A DNA stretch of 64,000 bases, from the NCBI GenBank assembly GCA_034509925.1, contig CM067533.1, positions 947,001 through 1,011,000 of the forward strand, given 5' to 3'. A program made the position numbers and the translations under genes. Positions within the stretch are counted from its first letter, which is position 1; the number at the start of each line of letters is the position of its first letter. This document shows positions 62,499-64,000 of the stretch, in pieces. The stretch comes from Hirudinaria manillensis (Eukaryota > Annelida > Clitellata > Hirudinida > Hirudinidae). The notes under the pieces are model-generated. The model saw only the letters and a program-made list of their open reading frames with translations, was not told the DNA's origin and made no database searches.

Positions 62499-64000
62499 TT
62501 GACTTCAAAAACGAAATTAAAACGTTTGGGGTTGGTTTATGAATAGCTAATTTGATAAGAAGGCCAGTAAATAAGAACCAAATGAAATGAAGATTCATGT
62601 TTGAAATGAAGATTTCCACATAAAATACAACACAAAAACCACTTCCAACTTACAATCCAAACTATTTACTCATTGAAACATTGCTAAGGTGCTAAGGTGA
62701 CTTAAAAAACAATCAGTCTTTAATAAAGCACAGTTAAAACTAAACTAAAAGGCAATCAATTCTTAGAATTAAATCAATTAATAAACAGGAAGAGCAAAGT
62801 ATCTGTTACTTAATTTATAAAATGCAATTAATATACAAGTTAATGCCATAGAAAAACTTACAAGAACCAAGTTAAAATAGTAAAAAATAACCTCAGAAGT
62901 TAAATTAGCCAAATGAAAGAATTAATAAGCAATTGTTAATAATCACTTAATAATTTTAATTTAACCAAGTTATTATAATTTAACTAAACAATATTAAACT
63001 TAATAGTCAAGATGAAAATAAACAAAAGGCTTTCAAATATTTAAATGTTGATGTTATAAATCATGATTATATTCACTAGAGCAACCAGAATTGACTTCCA
63101 CCAGCCTTATACTGTATCATCATTTATGATCAAAATGAAATTTATAAACAAAAATACTTAATGCTTAGATGTCTTAATTAGTAGCTCCATAATTCATGCA
63201 CACCAGTCCTAGAGGTCTTTGCTTGTGGCCAGATGGGTTTAAAAAAAAACTGTTTTTTAGCTCTGCCTCTAAAATAAGCAATCTAAAGTAGCAATGCAAT
63301 TAAATTGGTTCAAAGGCCAATGTTATGGTCGAGTGGTGCCTACAGCATATTTAACGACACTAATGTATTGTAATTTCTGGCTGCAACGTATTAGTAATGA
63401 TGATATCGGTAACGCCTGTCATTTATTTACAAATGCAGCCCCGCCCGTAACTTTGACTCCTCCCCCGGCGCGTGCTTAGTAATGGTCCGAAATATTGTTT
63501 ACGTTAATAAAAACAAGCTCATTCAACCGAAAATATATGTAATAAATCTAAAATATGATAAAGTTGTGCATGTATTTTACTAAAATTGTATTAAATATGC
63601 CTTTGGAATGATGCCGCTTAATAACTCGTTTATTTATTTATATTTTAATAAAAATAAACTCTTCCAGATATTTTCTAAAATTTCCTAGACAAAGCGATGA
63701 GTCAGCTCTTTAGTAAGCATGCTGCGTTGAAATTACCCAATCAGAGAGTTAAGCATTTTATGATGATTTGTCATTTTATTCAAAAAAAAAACATTTCCTT
63801 TGTTTACATGAGTAAGTTGTGCCTTGAGGTCATTCAATAAGATTAATGTAAAAAACATCAACAAATCAATATTGTTACCAATTACAATAATAGCACAAGT
63901 CCTGCACAAATAATACTATCAATACTATGAAATAATCACATACACATTAATGCATTGTAAACATGTCCAAGATGTGCATGCAATTCACATAAGGGTAAAA
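62499..64000. other. AT-rich DNA with one GC-rich spot
   Basis: No gene recognised. A GC-rich patch at 63436-63476 includes CCCCGCCCG and CTCCTCCCCCGGCG, unlike its surroundings. It may be a promoter-proximal element of a gene beyond the window, or part of the open frame 63294-63479, which resembles no family. Confidence 0.4.

Noticed and set aside
1-64000. CRISPR array, operon or bacterial origin
   Set aside because: The tandem units contain spliced eukaryotic genes and there are no short direct repeats with unique spacers. The DNA is clearly nuclear animal.

Overview
The window is animal nuclear DNA: AT-rich, spliced genes with GT-AG introns, LINE-type and Ty3-type retrotransposons and many microsatellites. 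The recognisable host genes (CSTF3, an NK2-class homeobox gene) and the transposon repertoire fit an invertebrate. An annelid or other lophotrochozoan is my guess, not something the sequence proves.

Layout: (1) 1-7260 (+): all but the 5' end of CSTF3 (CstF-77), the mRNA 3'-end cleavage factor subunit. Thirteen exons can be chained with no frame conflict (652 codons plus stop). (2) 9982-11036 (-): an NK2-class homeobox gene with an intron between homeodomain positions 44 and 45. (3) about 13348-51560: the dominant feature, a tandem array of seven copies of an unrecognised eleven-exon gene, all on the minus strand. Two paralogue types alternate A-B-A-B-A-B-A with a dyad period of about 9.5-9.6 kb after later insertions are subtracted. 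Five copies (A1, B2, A3, B4, A7) are open through every exon. A5 has a 1-base frameshift; B6 has a frameshift and a lost splice donor. (4) 27796-32176 (-): a full-length Ty3/gypsy retrotransposon inserted between A3 and B4, with identical 108-bp LTRs, a perfect 5-bp target duplication and one intact gag-pol frame. (5) Smaller retroelement fragments sit in the array spacers: a minus-strand LINE piece after A1, A3 and A5, and a plus-strand LINE 3' end before A5 and A7 but not before A3. (6) 52700-56507 (+): a non-LTR retrotransposon with ORF1 and an endonuclease/reverse transcriptase ORF2 broken by a frameshift. It is followed to about 57860 by a decayed retroelement-like segment of higher GC. 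(7) 57860-64000: AT-rich, microsatellite-rich DNA containing the last two exons of an unidentified plus-strand gene (60378-60978) and a small two-finger zinc-finger gene (62014-62498).

CSTF3 and the homeobox gene are unrelated single-copy regulators. The array is the novel element: a lineage-specific-looking gene family that has grown by unequal crossing over. Its 3' exons (8-11) are nearly identical between types A and B while the middle exons (3 and 5-7) have diverged. Nothing in its proteins matches a family I know, so no function is assigned.
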